A stretch of DNA of 64,000 nt from an uncultured Pseudomonas sp. (GCF_946886105.1 NZ_CAMPHV010000015.1:1-64000); one strand, 5' to 3'; positions 50,328-59,256 are shown, counted from the stretch's first letter. Notes: a model not told the origin generated them from the letters alone. Numbers and translations are program-made.

Positions 50328-51152
50328 ATGCGCCTATTCACTCTCATAACCCTGTTCTGCCTCGCCCTGCCCGCCCAAGCCGAAGGCTTTATCAGCCGCC
50401 TGCTCAACCAGCCGGTGCCCGGCGGGGTGGCGGTGGTCGATCTGGGAACCGAGGCCAAAGCCCCGAGCGCGACCTATCAGGGCAAGCCGTTGTTGGTAAT
50501 TCGCGAAGATGGCCAGCGCTGGATCGCCATCGTCGGCCTGCCCCTAAGTACCAAGCCCGGTACCGAGCGGATCGAACTCGACAGCGGCGAACGCCTGAGT
50601 TTCCAGGTTCGCGCCAAGCACTACGTCGAACAACGCATCACCATCAAGAATCAGCAGCAGGTCAACCCGAACGCAGCCAACCTCAAACGCATCGAGCGCG
50701 AGCTCGCCGAGCAGACCCACGCCTACCAGCAGTTCAGCCCACGCCAGCCGAGCAACCTGCTGTTCGACAAGCCGGTCAACGGCCCGCTGTCCAGCCCTTT
50801 CGGCCTGCGCCGCTTTTTCAATGGCGAAGAACGCAACCCGCATTCGGGCCTGGATTTCGCCGCCAACCAGGGCACCCCGATCAAGGCGCCGGCGGCCGGC
50901 AAGGTGATCCTGATCGGCGACTACTTCTTCAACGGCAAGACCGTATTCGTCGACCACGGCCAGGGCCTGATCAGCATGTTCTGCCACCTGTCGGCGATCG
51001 ATGTGCGGGTCGGCGACGAACTGCCGCGCGGCGGCGTGCTCGGCAAGGTCGGCGCCACCGGCCGCGCCACCGGGCCGCATCTGCACTGGAACGTCAGCCT
51101 CAACGATGCCAGGGTCGATCCGGCGATTTTTATCGGCGCGTTCAAACCCTGA
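50328..51152 (+). CDS. periplasmic M23 (LytM) metallopeptidase
   Basis: A 274-residue exported protein with a signal peptide (MRLFTLITLFCLALPAQA). A beta-rich N-terminal region is followed by a complete LytM domain: NPHSGLDFAA carries the HxxxD zinc ligands and GPHLHWNV the HxH. These enzymes cut peptidoglycan cross-bridges or activate amidases. The coding sequence for residues 228-274 is repeated 1.5 kb downstream (52537-52665) after the MscS gene, indicating a local duplication. Confidence 0.92.
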   Translation: MRLFTLITLFCLALPAQAEGFISRLLNQPVPGGVAVVDLGTEAKAPSATYQGKPLLVIREDGQRWIAIVGLPLSTKPGTERIELDSGERLSFQVRAKHYVEQRITIKNQQQVNPNAANLKRIERELAEQTHAYQQFSPRQPSNLLFDKPVNGPLSSPFGLRRFFNGEERNPHSGLDFAANQGTPIKAPAAGKVILIGDYFFNGKTVFVDHGQGLISMFCHLSAIDVRVGDELPRGGVLGKVGATGRATGPHLHWNVSLNDARVDPAIFIGAFKP

Positions 51153-51274
51153 AACACCTGAACGTACGACTCCGCCTTGGGCTACCCGCAGGGCTTTGTT
51201 AAGGTTTGCCGCCCAATAGCCGGCGCGCCCTGGCATCGCCGCTGATTTCTATCGCCTGATCGAGGGAGCTGGGT

Positions 51275-52525
51275 ATGCCACAAACGCTGGCCACATGGTT
51301 TGACTGGCTGCAGCAACACGCCGAACTCTTCGCCTTGGCCGCCACGGCCTTGCTGCTGATCGCGGCCTGGCTCGGCAACTGGCTGGTCAAGCGCATCCTG
51401 GTACGCGCGCTGTGCCGCCTGATCGACGCCACCGCACTGGGGCGCAACGCCCAGGAGCTGGACAACGCGCTGATCAGACGCCTGGCCAATATAGTGCCCG
51501 CACTGATTCTCGCCGCCGGCGTCGGCCTGGTGCCGCACCTGCCGGACGCCCTGGTGACGGTGACACGCAACGTCTGCAGCGCCTTTATCGTGCTGACCGG
51601 CGCGCTGGCCCTGAGCACCCTGCTGGATATCGCCAATACCCTCTACCAGTTGCGCCGCGATGCTCATCTGCGGCCGGTAAAGGGTTACCTGCAGGTATTG
51701 AAAATCGCCGTGTTCGCCGTCGCGGCGATCCTGATGGTCGCCACCCTGCTCGACCGCTCACCGCTGATTCTGCTCTCCGGTCTCGGCGCCATGGCCGCGG
51801 TGCTGATGCTGATCTTTCAGGACACCCTGCTGTCGCTGGTGGCCAGCGTGCAGATCACCTCCAGCGACATCGTGCGCGTCGGCGATTGGATCGAGATGCC
51901 GCAACTGAATGCCGACGGCGACGTGATCGACATTGCCCTGCACACGGTCACCGTGCAGAACTGGGACAAGACCATCACCAGCATCCCGACCAAGCGCTTT
52001 ATCACCGACCCGTTCAAGAATTGGCGCGGCATGCAGGAATGCGGAGGCCGGCGGATCAAGCGCTGCCTGTATCTGGATCAGACCAGCATCGGCTTCCTCG
52101 ACGCCGCGCACATCGCCCACCTGCAGCGCTTCACCCTGCTCGGCCAGTACCTCACGCACAAGCACAGCGAGCTGAACAGCTGGAACACCGCCCTGGCCGA
52201 AGCCAGCCAGTTGCCGGCCAATACCCGCCGCCTGACCAACCTGGGCACCTTTCGCGCCTATGTGGAGCACTACCTGCGCCAGCACCCGCAGATTCACCAG
52301 GAGATGACGCAACTGGTCCGCCAGCTCGAACCGAGCGCCGACGGCCTGCCGCTGGAGCTGTACTGCTTCACCAACACCACGGCCTGGGGCAGTTACGAGA
52401 GCGTCCAGGCGGACATCTTCGACCACCTGCTGGCGATCCTCCCCGAGTTCGGCCTGCGCGTGTTCCAGCATCCCAGCGGCGCCGACATGCGCGAGTGGCG
52501 AAGCGCGTCACCGGCCAACGCCTGA
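51275..52525 (+). CDS. mechanosensitive channel of the MscS family (YbdG-like)
   Basis: A 416-residue inner-membrane protein with about five hydrophobic helices in residues 18-190, ending in the MscS pore-like LLSGLGAMAAVLMLIFQDTLLSLVASVQI. The beta domain follows (DIVRVGDWIEMPQLNADGDVIDIALHTVTVQNWDKTITSIPTKRF), with the YbdG-type extension TDPFKNWRGMQECGGRRIKR. YbdG-like channels open under strong hypo-osmotic shock. The gene is flanked by two copies of the M23 gene tail. Confidence 0.9.
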   Translation: MPQTLATWFDWLQQHAELFALAATALLLIAAWLGNWLVKRILVRALCRLIDATALGRNAQELDNALIRRLANIVPALILAAGVGLVPHLPDALVTVTRNVCSAFIVLTGALALSTLLDIANTLYQLRRDAHLRPVKGYLQVLKIAVFAVAAILMVATLLDRSPLILLSGLGAMAAVLMLIFQDTLLSLVASVQITSSDIVRVGDWIEMPQLNADGDVIDIALHTVTVQNWDKTITSIPTKRFITDPFKNWRGMQECGGRRIKRCLYLDQTSIGFLDAAHIAHLQRFTLLGQYLTHKHSELNSWNTALAEASQLPANTRRLTNLGTFRAYVEHYLRQHPQIHQEMTQLVRQLEPSADGLPLELYCFTNTTAWGSYESVQADIFDHLLAILPEFGLRVFQHPSGADMREWRSASPANA

Positions 52526-52536
52526 ATGCCCGCTTA

Positions 52537-52665
52537 GTCGACGAACTGCCGCGCGACGGCGTGCTCGGCAAAGTCGGCGCCGCCGGCCCGCATCTGCACT
52601 GGAATGTCAGCCTGAACGACGCCAGGGTCGATCCGGCGATTTTTATCGGCGCGTTCAAGTCATGA
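52537..52665 (+). pseudogene. duplicated 3' tail of the M23 peptidase gene
   Basis: This stretch reads VDELPRDGVLGKVGAAGPHLHWNV...FIGAFKS-stop. It is a near-identical copy of 51009-51152, the end of the M23 gene, with an in-frame deletion around the ATGRATG loop and a few substitutions. It has no start and no zinc-binding HxxxD half, so it is a non-functional remnant. It shows that the DNA between the M23 gene and the flagellin gene was rearranged. Confidence 0.85.
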
Positions 52666-52694
52666 CCGTTCGTCGCCTTTCGCCTCCCCCTCGT

Positions 52695-52721
52695 TCAAGA
52701 TTCTTCAGCTGTAGCCGAATC
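52695..52721 (+). promoter_or_regulatory. putative sigma-28 (FliA) promoter of the flagellin gene
   Basis: TCAAGATT, 11 bases, then GCCGAATC. The enterobacterial FliA consensus is TAAAGTTT-N11-GCCGATAA, so spacing is exact and most key bases match. It lies about 50 bp upstream of the flagellin ATG. A 7-bp hairpin (GCCGGAC 52732-52738 / GTCCGGC 52744-52750) follows in the 5' UTR and could modulate translation. Confidence 0.7.
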
Positions 52722-52769
52722 AATCAGTGACGCCGGACTTCCCGTCCGGCTGACTGGATACGTAAGCCG

Positions 52770-54446
52770 ATGCTGACGGTTAATACCAACATCGCTTCGT
52801 CGTTCACGCGTCGCCAGTTGGAAAGCAACAGCACCGCCCTCGCCACTTCGCTGCAGCGCCTGTCCACCGGACAGCGCATCAACAGCGCCAAGGACGATGC
52901 AGCGGGGCTGCAGATTTCCAACCGTCTGACCTCGCAGGTGCGCGGTCTGAACGTGGCTACACGCAATGCCAACGACGGCATATCGCTGCTGCAAGTGGCG
53001 GAAGGCGCTTTACAAAGCGTCACCGACTCCTTGCAGCGCATTCGCGCGCTCGGGCTCCAGGCAATGAACGGTTCCAATGGCGTATCCGAACGCAAAGCGC
53101 TGGACCAGGAAGCCCAGCAGCTCTTGCAGGAAATCAACCGAATCAACGAAACCACTACCTTCGCCGGAAAGAAAGTCTTCGACCAGGGCAGCTTTTCGGT
53201 GCTCGGCGACCTCGACCAACGCGCCGTACTGAATGCCCTGAAAGGTTTCTGGATCAGCGAAGGCGAGCAACGGGTATTCGACGCCTTTGGCCTGAAAGCC
53301 AATGGCGCCGAGTTGGAAATCACCCTGAGTGATGATCCGTCCAGCTCGACGCTGGCATCGGTCTCCGGCTCGGTCGGCGCGGGCGGCAAGGTGTTCGACC
53401 AGGTGCTCAACGTCAATATGGCGTTTTTCGATGCCGAATCCCTGCCCAACGGCGGCGGCGCACCGATGTACACCGACAGGGTCATCGCCCATGAAATGGC
53501 CCACGCGGTAATGGGCCGCACCATGAATTTCGCCGGGCTGCCCAGCTGGTTTGTCGAAGGCACCGCGGAAGCGGTGCATGGCGCCGACGAGCGTCTGTCC
53601 GGCGATACGGCGGGCGGCACCAATACCGCGGCGATTCTCGCGGCCTACAATGCCGACGATGTCAGCGCCTCGGCCGGCTACTCGGGCGGTTACGCGGCGG
53701 TCCGCTACATGCATGACGAGATCAAGGCAGCCGGCGGCAAGGGCATCAAGGACATCATGGGTTATCTGAGCGCGAACGCCGGCTCCACCCTCGATCAGGC
53801 ATTGACCAACGCCAGCAGCGGCGCCTTCGCCAGCCTGGCGGATTTCGATACCCAGTTCAATAACGATGCCGCCACCTATGTCGCCAGCCTCGATCTGAGC
53901 AATACCGATACCGGCGCCATTGGCGGTTTCGATGCCGACGGCGGCACGGTGGTCAGCGCAGAAAGCGTGCTGAGCAACCAGGGCACCGGGCTCCCCGGCT
54001 CGCAGGGTTTCACCCTGGTCGAGCCCGAGCTGTTCAATGAGAACGGCGTGGGCGGCAATATGCTGACCCAATTCCAGATCGGTGCGGAGGCATACGAAAC
54101 CCTGCAAATCGGCCTCAGCTCGTTCAGCGCGGATGCCCTGGCCCTGAGCCGGGTCGACCTGACCAAAACGCCGGGCCTGACGGTTATGGATATCGACGAT
54201 GCGCTGGCCTACGTCGACCGCCAACGCGGCTACATGGGCGCCATACAGAATCGCCTGGAAGCCACCATCGCCAATTTGCAGACCATCGCCGAGAACGCCT
54301 CGGCCAGCCGCTCGCGCATCCTCGATACCGACTTCGCCGAAGAAACCTCGCAAATGGTTTCGCGCCAGATCGTCCAGCAAGCCGCGCAAAGCGTGCTGGC
54401 TCAGGCCAATCAACGTCCGCAGGCCGTACTCACCCTGCTCGGATAA
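52770..54446 (+). CDS. flagellin with inserted zinc metallopeptidase domain (flagellinolysin)
   Basis: A 558-residue flagellin. Residues 1-140 are a standard D0/D1 half ([54 protein letters not shown]) and residues about 470-558 the matching C-terminal half ([21 protein letters not shown]; ending QAVLTLLG). Between them, instead of ordinary D2/D3, lies a gluzincin-type peptidase: HEMAH at residues 241-245 with catalytic Glu242, and downstream WFVEGTAE (E263 or E267 as third zinc ligand). This is the architecture described as flagellinolysin, a collagenase-like (M9B-related) domain displayed in thousands of copies on the filament. It stands alone here, far from any fli/flg genes, with its own sigma-28-like promoter. 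Residues essential for export, assembly and zinc binding all appear intact. Confidence 0.93.
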   Translation: MLTVNTNIASSFTRRQLESNSTALATSLQRLSTGQRINSAKDDAAGLQISNRLTSQVRGLNVATRNANDGISLLQVAEGALQSVTDSLQRIRALGLQAMNGSNGVSERKALDQEAQQLLQEINRINETTTFAGKKVFDQGSFSVLGDLDQRAVLNALKGFWISEGEQRVFDAFGLKANGAELEITLSDDPSSSTLASVSGSVGAGGKVFDQVLNVNMAFFDAESLPNGGGAPMYTDRVIAHEMAHAVMGRTMNFAGLPSWFVEGTAEAVHGADERLSGDTAGGTNTAAILAAYNADDVSASAGYSGGYAAVRYMHDEIKAAGGKGIKDIMGYLSANAGSTLDQALTNASSGAFASLADFDTQFNNDAATYVASLDLSNTDTGAIGGFDADGGTVVSAESVLSNQGTGLPGSQGFTLVEPELFNENGVGGNMLTQFQIGAEAYETLQIGLSSFSADALALSRVDLTKTPGLTVMDIDDALAYVDRQRGYMGAIQNRLEATIANLQTIAENASASRSRILDTDFAEETSQMVSRQIVQQAAQSVLAQANQRPQAVLTLLG

Positions 54447-54579
54447 GCCTGCGCAATTTCCCCTACCCGAAAACAAATCTCCCGCAATAAATAGCCGCAT
54501 AAACCCTGGCTACCGCATTTAAATATCGTTCTTTTCACAATGCTTGCCAGCTTTAACCGCTCTGGTTAGGGTTGAGCCC

Positions 54580-54660
54580 ATGAACGCTACCCATACCCTT
54601 ATTCTGCTGCGGCAACGCTCCAACCTCTGCCTGGTCAGCGAGCGACTGCGGGGCTGCTAG
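54580..54660 (+). CDS. putative leuA leader peptide
   Basis: A 26-codon ORF (MNATHTLILLRQRSNLCLVS...RLRGC-stop) with six leucine codons, including LILL. It lies upstream of leuA and ends just before a GC hairpin plus a run of nine T (54670-54678). That arrangement is what is expected of ribosome-mediated transcription attenuation by leucyl-tRNA, as in enteric leuL. The leucine density is modest, so other amino acids (Arg, Cys) may also be sensed. Confidence 0.55.
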   Translation: MNATHTLILLRQRSNLCLVSERLRGC

Positions 54661-54678
54661 ACCCGTCTCTTTTTTTTT
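54645..54678 (+). terminator. putative leuA attenuator terminator
   Basis: CGGG (54649-54652) pairs with CCCG (54662-54665), extended by a G-U pair and, past a small bulge, GA/TC, followed by CTC and nine T. The stem overlaps the leader peptide's last codons, so a translating or stalled ribosome would affect its folding. The stem is short, so strength is uncertain. Confidence 0.5.
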
Positions 54679-54722
54679 CGTTGTTCAGGCCAGCCCAAGG
54701 TTGGCGCTAAAAGGATTCCCTC

Positions 54723-56393
54723 ATGAGCATGCTTAAACACCCTTCCAGCAAATACCGCGCATTCCCGGCTATCGATCTGCCGGATCGCACCTGGCCGTCG
54801 AAGACCATCACCGAAGTACCGATCTGGTGCAGCTCAGACCTGCGCGACGGCAACCAGTCGCTGATCGAACCGATGGATGCCGAGAAGAAGATGCGCTTCT
54901 TCAAGACCCTGGTGCAGGTCGGTATCAAGCAGATCGAAGTGGGCTTCCCCTCGGCCTCGCAGACCGATTTCGACTTCGTCCGCGAGTTGATCGAAGGTGG
55001 GCATATCCCCGACGACACTACCATCCAGGTGCTGACCCAGGCCCGCGAAGACCTGATCACCCGCACCTTCGAGTCGCTGGTCGGCGCCAAGCGGGCCATC
55101 GTTCACGTCTACAACGCCACGGCGCCGAGCTTTCGCCGTATCGTCTTCAACCAGGACAAGGCCGGCGTGGTGAACATCGCGGTGAATGCCGCGCGGATCA
55201 TCAAGGACCTCGCCGCTCGGCAACCGGACACCCAGTGGACCTTCCAGTACTCACCGGAGATCTTCACCTCCACCGAGCTGGAATTCGCCGTGGAAGTTTG
55301 CGATGCGGTGCTCGACGTCTGGCAACCGACCCCGGACAACAAGGCGATCCTCAACCTGCCAGCGACCGTGGAAGTCGCTACGCCCAACGTCTATGCCGAC
55401 CAGATCGAGTGGTTCGGCCGCCATATCAGCCGCCGCGACAGCGTGCTGATCAGCCTGCACACCCACAATGATCGCGGCACCGGCGTGGCCGCCAGCGAGC
55501 TGGGCCTGATGGCCGGCGCCGACCGCGTCGAAGGCTGCCTGTTCGGCAACGGCGAGCGCACCGGTAACGTCGACCTGGTCAACTTGGCGCTCAACCTCTA
55601 CACCCAGGGCATCCACCCGGGTCTGGATTTCTCCGATATCGACAACGTGCGCAAGGTGGTCGAGGAGTGCAACCAGATCCCCGTGCACCCGCGCCATCCT
55701 TATGTCGGCGACCTGGTGCATACCGCCTTCTCCGGCTCACACCAGGATGCGATCCGCAAGGGCTTCAGCCAACAGGACCCGAACGGCATCTGGGAAGTGC
55801 CTTATCTGCCGATCGACCCGGCCGATATCGGCCGCAGCTACGAGGCGGTGATCCGCGTTAACAGCCAATCCGGCAAGGGCGGCATCACCTACCTGCTGGA
55901 ACAGGAATACGGCATCTGCCTGCCGCGGCGCATGCAGATCGAGTTCAGCCAGGTGGTGCAGAAGGAAACCGACCGCCTCGGCCTGGAAATGAGCGCCGCG
56001 CAGATCTACCAATTGCTCGACCGCGAATACCTGCAAGCGACCGCGCCCTATGCCCTGAAAGGCCATCGTCTGCAGGAGGAAAACGGTACCAGTGCGGTCG
56101 ACGTCGAAGTCCTCAGCGCAGGCGAAAGCCAGCACTGGCGCGGCATCGGCAAAGGCCCGCTGGAAGCCCTGGTGGCCGGTTTGCCGGTGGCCGTGGAGAT
56201 CATGGACTACAGCGAACACGCCATCGGCGCCGGCACCAATGCCAAAGCCGCAGCCTATATCGAACTGCGGGTCAACAGCGGCCGCGCCCTGCATGGCGTC
56301 GGTATCGACGAAAACCTCACCACCGCGAGCTTTCGCGCCTTGTTCAGCGCGCTGAATCGCGCGCTGGTTCAGGCAGAGGCGCAGGCGGCCTAA
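54723..56393 (+). CDS. leuA: 2-isopropylmalate synthase
   Basis: Condenses acetyl-CoA with 2-oxoisovalerate, the first committed step of leucine synthesis. The 556 residues belong to the long LeuA type 2 class (start [24 protein letters not shown]). They contain the HMGL-like barrel with the metal-binding [13 protein letters not shown] and the HTHNDRG and [17 protein letters not shown] motifs, and a C-terminal LeuA allosteric domain for leucine feedback. The leucine-rich leader and attenuator-like hairpin upstream suggest additional transcriptional control. A strong terminator follows. Confidence 0.97.
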   Translation: MSMLKHPSSKYRAFPAIDLPDRTWPSKTITEVPIWCSSDLRDGNQSLIEPMDAEKKMRFFKTLVQVGIKQIEVGFPSASQTDFDFVRELIEGGHIPDDTTIQVLTQAREDLITRTFESLVGAKRAIVHVYNATAPSFRRIVFNQDKAGVVNIAVNAARIIKDLAARQPDTQWTFQYSPEIFTSTELEFAVEVCDAVLDVWQPTPDNKAILNLPATVEVATPNVYADQIEWFGRHISRRDSVLISLHTHNDRGTGVAASELGLMAGADRVEGCLFGNGERTGNVDLVNLALNLYTQGIHPGLDFSDIDNVRKVVEECNQIPVHPRHPYVGDLVHTAFSGSHQDAIRKGFSQQDPNGIWEVPYLPIDPADIGRSYEAVIRVNSQSGKGGITYLLEQEYGICLPRRMQIEFSQVVQKETDRLGLEMSAAQIYQLLDREYLQATAPYALKGHRLQEENGTSAVDVEVLSAGESQHWRGIGKGPLEALVAGLPVAVEIMDYSEHAIGAGTNAKAAAYIELRVNSGRALHGVGIDENLTTASFRALFSALNRALVQAEAQAA

Positions 56394-56412
56394 GCTTCCA
56401 TCAGCGAAACGA

Positions 56413-56440
56413 AAAAAGCCGGGTTTCCACCCGGCTTTTT
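56413..56440. terminator. bidirectional terminator after leuA
   Basis: A 12-bp stem AAAAAGCCGGGT (56413-56424) / ACCCGGCTTTTT (56429-56440) lies between the convergent leuA and GEVED-protein genes and can serve both. Confidence 0.9.
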
Positions 56441-56451
56441 CATACCTCTCG

Positions 56452-58182
56452 TCAGTAGCCAACGATATTCGAAACCCGCTTGTATTCCCCATCGATGAAC
56501 GCCACCAACCAAGACCGGTAGGCTTTACCTGGGGTATAGCCAAAATATTGGTAGCTCAGTTCGGTCTCCGCCCAACGCTGCAGCACAATTTGGCCATTCT
56601 CTTCGATGACCCACTGCAGGGCCTGGGCAGTGCCGCCAGACCGGGCCAAGGTATGGTTAGAATCCACAGTCAGTTGAAACTGTCCCACCGGCTCGGGCTC
56701 GGGCTCGGGCTCGGCAGGAGTATTGCCTGCTCCGTAACGCACCACGTTGGAAACTCTCTGGTAATACCCATCGATGAACTTGTGCAACCAGACACGATAG
56801 GCTTTGGCAGGATCAAACTGGTAGTAGCTGTAGCTCAGTTCGTTGGACGCATTTCGTCTAAGAACGATATCGCCGCCCTCCTCGATCACCCACGTCAGGT
56901 TTTCGCCCAAAGCACCGCTACGGGTTACCTGGCGATTGGTATCGACATCCAACCGGTATTGATCGCTCAGACCAGGAGAAAAATACTCGGCGTCCGAGAC
57001 CTGAACTATCTCACCGCTCACCGCCTGGCTTAACCATGCTTTGTATTTGCGCCCAGCCTGGAACGGATAGCGTAATTGGTTATCTGCCTGGGTGGGTTGT
57101 TGGTAAACCACCTGGCCATCTTCGCGAATCATCCAGATCAGCGGTTGGCCGCTCGGCTCGTTGTGGTAAAGACGGAAATCAGCGTCCACTTCAAGATCGA
57201 TATAGGGAGAAGGGAAACCTTCCCTAAAAGCCAGTGGAATGGAAACTGCCTGTTCGATGCCGTTGACCACTGATTCAGCCCAAATGCGGTATTGGCCCCC
57301 GAACTGGAAAGCGAAAAACAATGGCTCGCCCTGGGTCGGCTGGCGATAAACGATCTGCCCATTCTGCTCCACAACCCAAGCGCCCATGAACGGGGTCGAT
57401 TGAATGGAGCCATCAGCCATACGTTCCAGCGTCACGCTATCGGTGATTCCGGGGCGATATTCCACCTTATTGGAAACCTGCCGATAAGCGCCATCGACAA
57501 ACGCTTTCAGCCATAACTGGTAATGGCTACCGGCCGTGTTACTCCAGTAGCGGTCCCGTAAATTCCCGGCAGCATTGCGTTCGAGTACTGTCTGACCGTC
57601 CTTCTGCACGACCAGCGTCAGCTTGTCTTCCGGCTCGCCACTGCGAACAACCCAGAACCCCGGCTGCAAAGATAAGGTGAAGGGATACTCGGACGAGGCT
57701 GCCGCAGGCAACTTGACTTGATAGTCCTCCGTCTCCCCATAGCTATAGCTGGCGCAAGGCTGTGGATCGCTCCCCCAACGCATGACCACCCGCATTAGGG
57801 CAGTATCCGCAGACAAACCCGCAGGGATTTTTAGAGTAGCTGATTGGAGCCCTGTACCTCGGGCGGTCAATACCCGCTCGGACGTTTCGAAGACACTGTT
57901 CTGGTTGAAATCAATCCAGGCTCCCCAATGTTCCGAATAGTTCGTCGATGCGAACCCCGGCCGCACTTCCAGGCGATCCTCAACGCCGGTTAATTTGAAT
58001 GGCGTCTCCGCCGTGCCATCCCGATAACCGCCATTTGTGCCACTCGCCTTGACTTCGCCGTTAACCGCAACGGAGGAAATCCACTCATAGCTGCTGCTAT
58101 TTGCCCGACTGTCACAGTAACTCTGTGCCCACGCCGGAAAAGCAGCCAACCCTCCTACAATAGCCAATAAGGCAATTCGCAT
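56452..58182 (-). CDS. secreted GEVED-domain protein with five C-terminal repeats
   Basis: A 576-residue exported protein starting at the ATG at 58182 (AGGAGCAAGGAT upstream) with a signal peptide (MRIALLAIVGGLAAFPAWA). Residues about 20-175 form a GEVED-like domain (WGAWIDFNQNSVFETSERV ... SYGETEDYQVKLP), found in adhesins and secreted enzymes. Five repeats of about 75-80 residues follow. Each carries W(V/M)I(E/R)E.GQ(I/V)V, then Y..W(L)..(F)(I/V)DG.Y..VSN..Y; an EPEPEPEPV linker precedes the last. Base composition is visibly less GC-rich than its neighbours. Probably a surface or periplasmic binding protein; no enzymatic motif is seen. Confidence 0.75.
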   Translation of the reverse strand: MRIALLAIVGGLAAFPAWAQSYCDSRANSSSYEWISSVAVNGEVKASGTNGGYRDGTAETPFKLTGVEDRLEVRPGFASTNYSEHWGAWIDFNQNSVFETSERVLTARGTGLQSATLKIPAGLSADTALMRVVMRWGSDPQPCASYSYGETEDYQVKLPAAASSEYPFTLSLQPGFWVVRSGEPEDKLTLVVQKDGQTVLERNAAGNLRDRYWSNTAGSHYQLWLKAFVDGAYRQVSNKVEYRPGITDSVTLERMADGSIQSTPFMGAWVVEQNGQIVYRQPTQGEPLFFAFQFGGQYRIWAESVVNGIEQAVSIPLAFREGFPSPYIDLEVDADFRLYHNEPSGQPLIWMIREDGQVVYQQPTQADNQLRYPFQAGRKYKAWLSQAVSGEIVQVSDAEYFSPGLSDQYRLDVDTNRQVTRSGALGENLTWVIEEGGDIVLRRNASNELSYSYYQFDPAKAYRVWLHKFIDGYYQRVSNVVRYGAGNTPAEPEPEPEPVGQFQLTVDSNHTLARSGGTAQALQWVIEENGQIVLQRWAETELSYQYFGYTPGKAYRSWLVAFIDGEYKRVSNIVGY

Positions 58183-58308
58183 ATCCTTGCTCCTTACAAT
58201 GGTTTTTTTGCAGGGAGCAAACTTTCTCACTTGATTCATTGTTCGCATCCCTGCGCGGCAAATAGTAGGCAACTTGCCAGTACATGTCGTCAGCCAACTT
58301 CACGAAAT

Positions 58309-58336
58309 AAAAAACCGGGCTTTCACCCGGCTTTTT
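58309..58336. terminator. terminator hairpin
   Basis: AAAAACCGGGC / ACCCGGCTTTTT forms a CCGGG-CCCGG stem with A and T runs on the two sides. It lies 3' of the orphan reading frame at 58346-58450 on the minus strand and resembles the leuA terminator. Confidence 0.65.
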
Positions 58337-58345
58337 CATTTTTGA

Positions 58346-58450
58346 CTCAGCCCTCCATCGCCAGTAAGACCCACGGCGCGGCGTTCAGGCTGGAATGTTT
58401 GCCATAAACCGTGCCGTCAGCATCTACCAATTCGACCGAAAGGGCTGCGT
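58346..58450 (-). pseudogene. possible 3' gene remnant
   Basis: The minus-strand frame downstream of the omega-amidase stop reads SVELVDADGTVYGKHSSLNAAPWVLLAMEG-stop. It is followed immediately by the terminator at 58309-58336. It lacks a start codon and is cut off by a stop upstream, so it looks like the surviving C-terminus of a deleted gene. I do not recognise the family. Confidence 0.35.
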
Positions 58451-58464
58451 CTATACATTAGCCC

Positions 58465-59256
58465 TCAGGACAGCTCGAAGGTATCGGCGTCCATGTACGC
58501 CGGAAAGCGCTCTCGGTATGCCGCAAGCACCGCAGCGTCCAGGCGGACCTTGAATACGCCATCACCATCGCTGGCACTCAATAGGGCTTCGCCCTGAAAG
58601 TCGAGCACTTGGGAATCGCCGCTGTAGGGATGCCCCTTGCCGTCCTCGCCAATGCGGTTGACCGCCGCCACATAACACAGGTTCTCGATCGCCCGCGCCG
58701 GCAACAACCGATTCCAGTGCTGGCGCCGCGCCGCGGGCCAATTGGCGGTGTATAGCAGCAGATCGGTGGTATGCGGGTCGCGGCTCCACACGGGAAAACG
58801 CAGGTCGTAGCAGATCAGCGGGCGGATGCGCCAGCCATTGAGCTCCAGCAGCACCTGCTGCTCGCCCGCGCTGTAGTGTTTGTGCTCGCCGGCCATGCGG
58901 AACAGGTGGCGCTTGTCGTAATGCGCCACACTGCCGTCCGGACGCGCCCAGAGCAGGCGATTGCGGTAGCTGCCGTCGGCGGACTGGATAATCAGGCTGC
59001 CGGTTATCACCGCCTGCGACTGCTTGGCCTGCTCGCTCATCCAGAGGCTGGTCGGACCGTTTTCCGGCTCGGCCAGCGCTGCGGAGTCCATGGAAAAACC
59101 GGTGCTGAACATCTCCGGCAGCACGATCAGGTCGGCGCCACGCGCCCGCTTCAGCAGTGCTTCGAAATGCGCGCGATTGGCCTCAGGGTTCTGCCAGGCC
59201 AATTCGGTCTGGATCAGCGCCAGCTCGAGATTCGGCAAGTTGCTTAAATCGCGCAT
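58465..59256 (-). CDS. carbon-nitrogen hydrolase, omega-amidase (YafV/Nit2-like)
   Basis: A 263-residue nitrilase-superfamily enzyme with the Glu-Lys-Cys triad: E48 in VLPEMFSTGFSM, K115 in YDKRHLFRM and C149 in RPLICYDLRFPVWSRD. It probably hydrolyses 2-oxoglutaramate or 2-oxosuccinamate-type omega-amides. It overlaps the upstream aminotransferase gene by 13 bp. Glutamine-dependent transamination of the methionine-salvage keto acid yields 2-oxoglutaramate, which this enzyme would remove, making the step irreversible. Confidence 0.9.
   Translation of the reverse strand: MRDLSNLPNLELALIQTELAWQNPEANRAHFEALLKRARGADLIVLPEMFSTGFSMDSAALAEPENGPTSLWMSEQAKQSQAVITGSLIIQSADGSYRNRLLWARPDGSVAHYDKRHLFRMAGEHKHYSAGEQQVLLELNGWRIRPLICYDLRFPVWSRDPHTTDLLLYTANWPAARRQHWNRLLPARAIENLCYVAAVNRIGEDGKGHPYSGDSQVLDFQGEALLSASDGDGVFKVRLDAAVLAAYRERFPAYMDADTFELS

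Noticed and set aside
51009..52665. Composite transposon bracketing the MscS gene
   Set aside because: The flanking repeats are a peptidase gene fragment, not insertion-sequence ends; no transposase or terminal inverted repeats are present.
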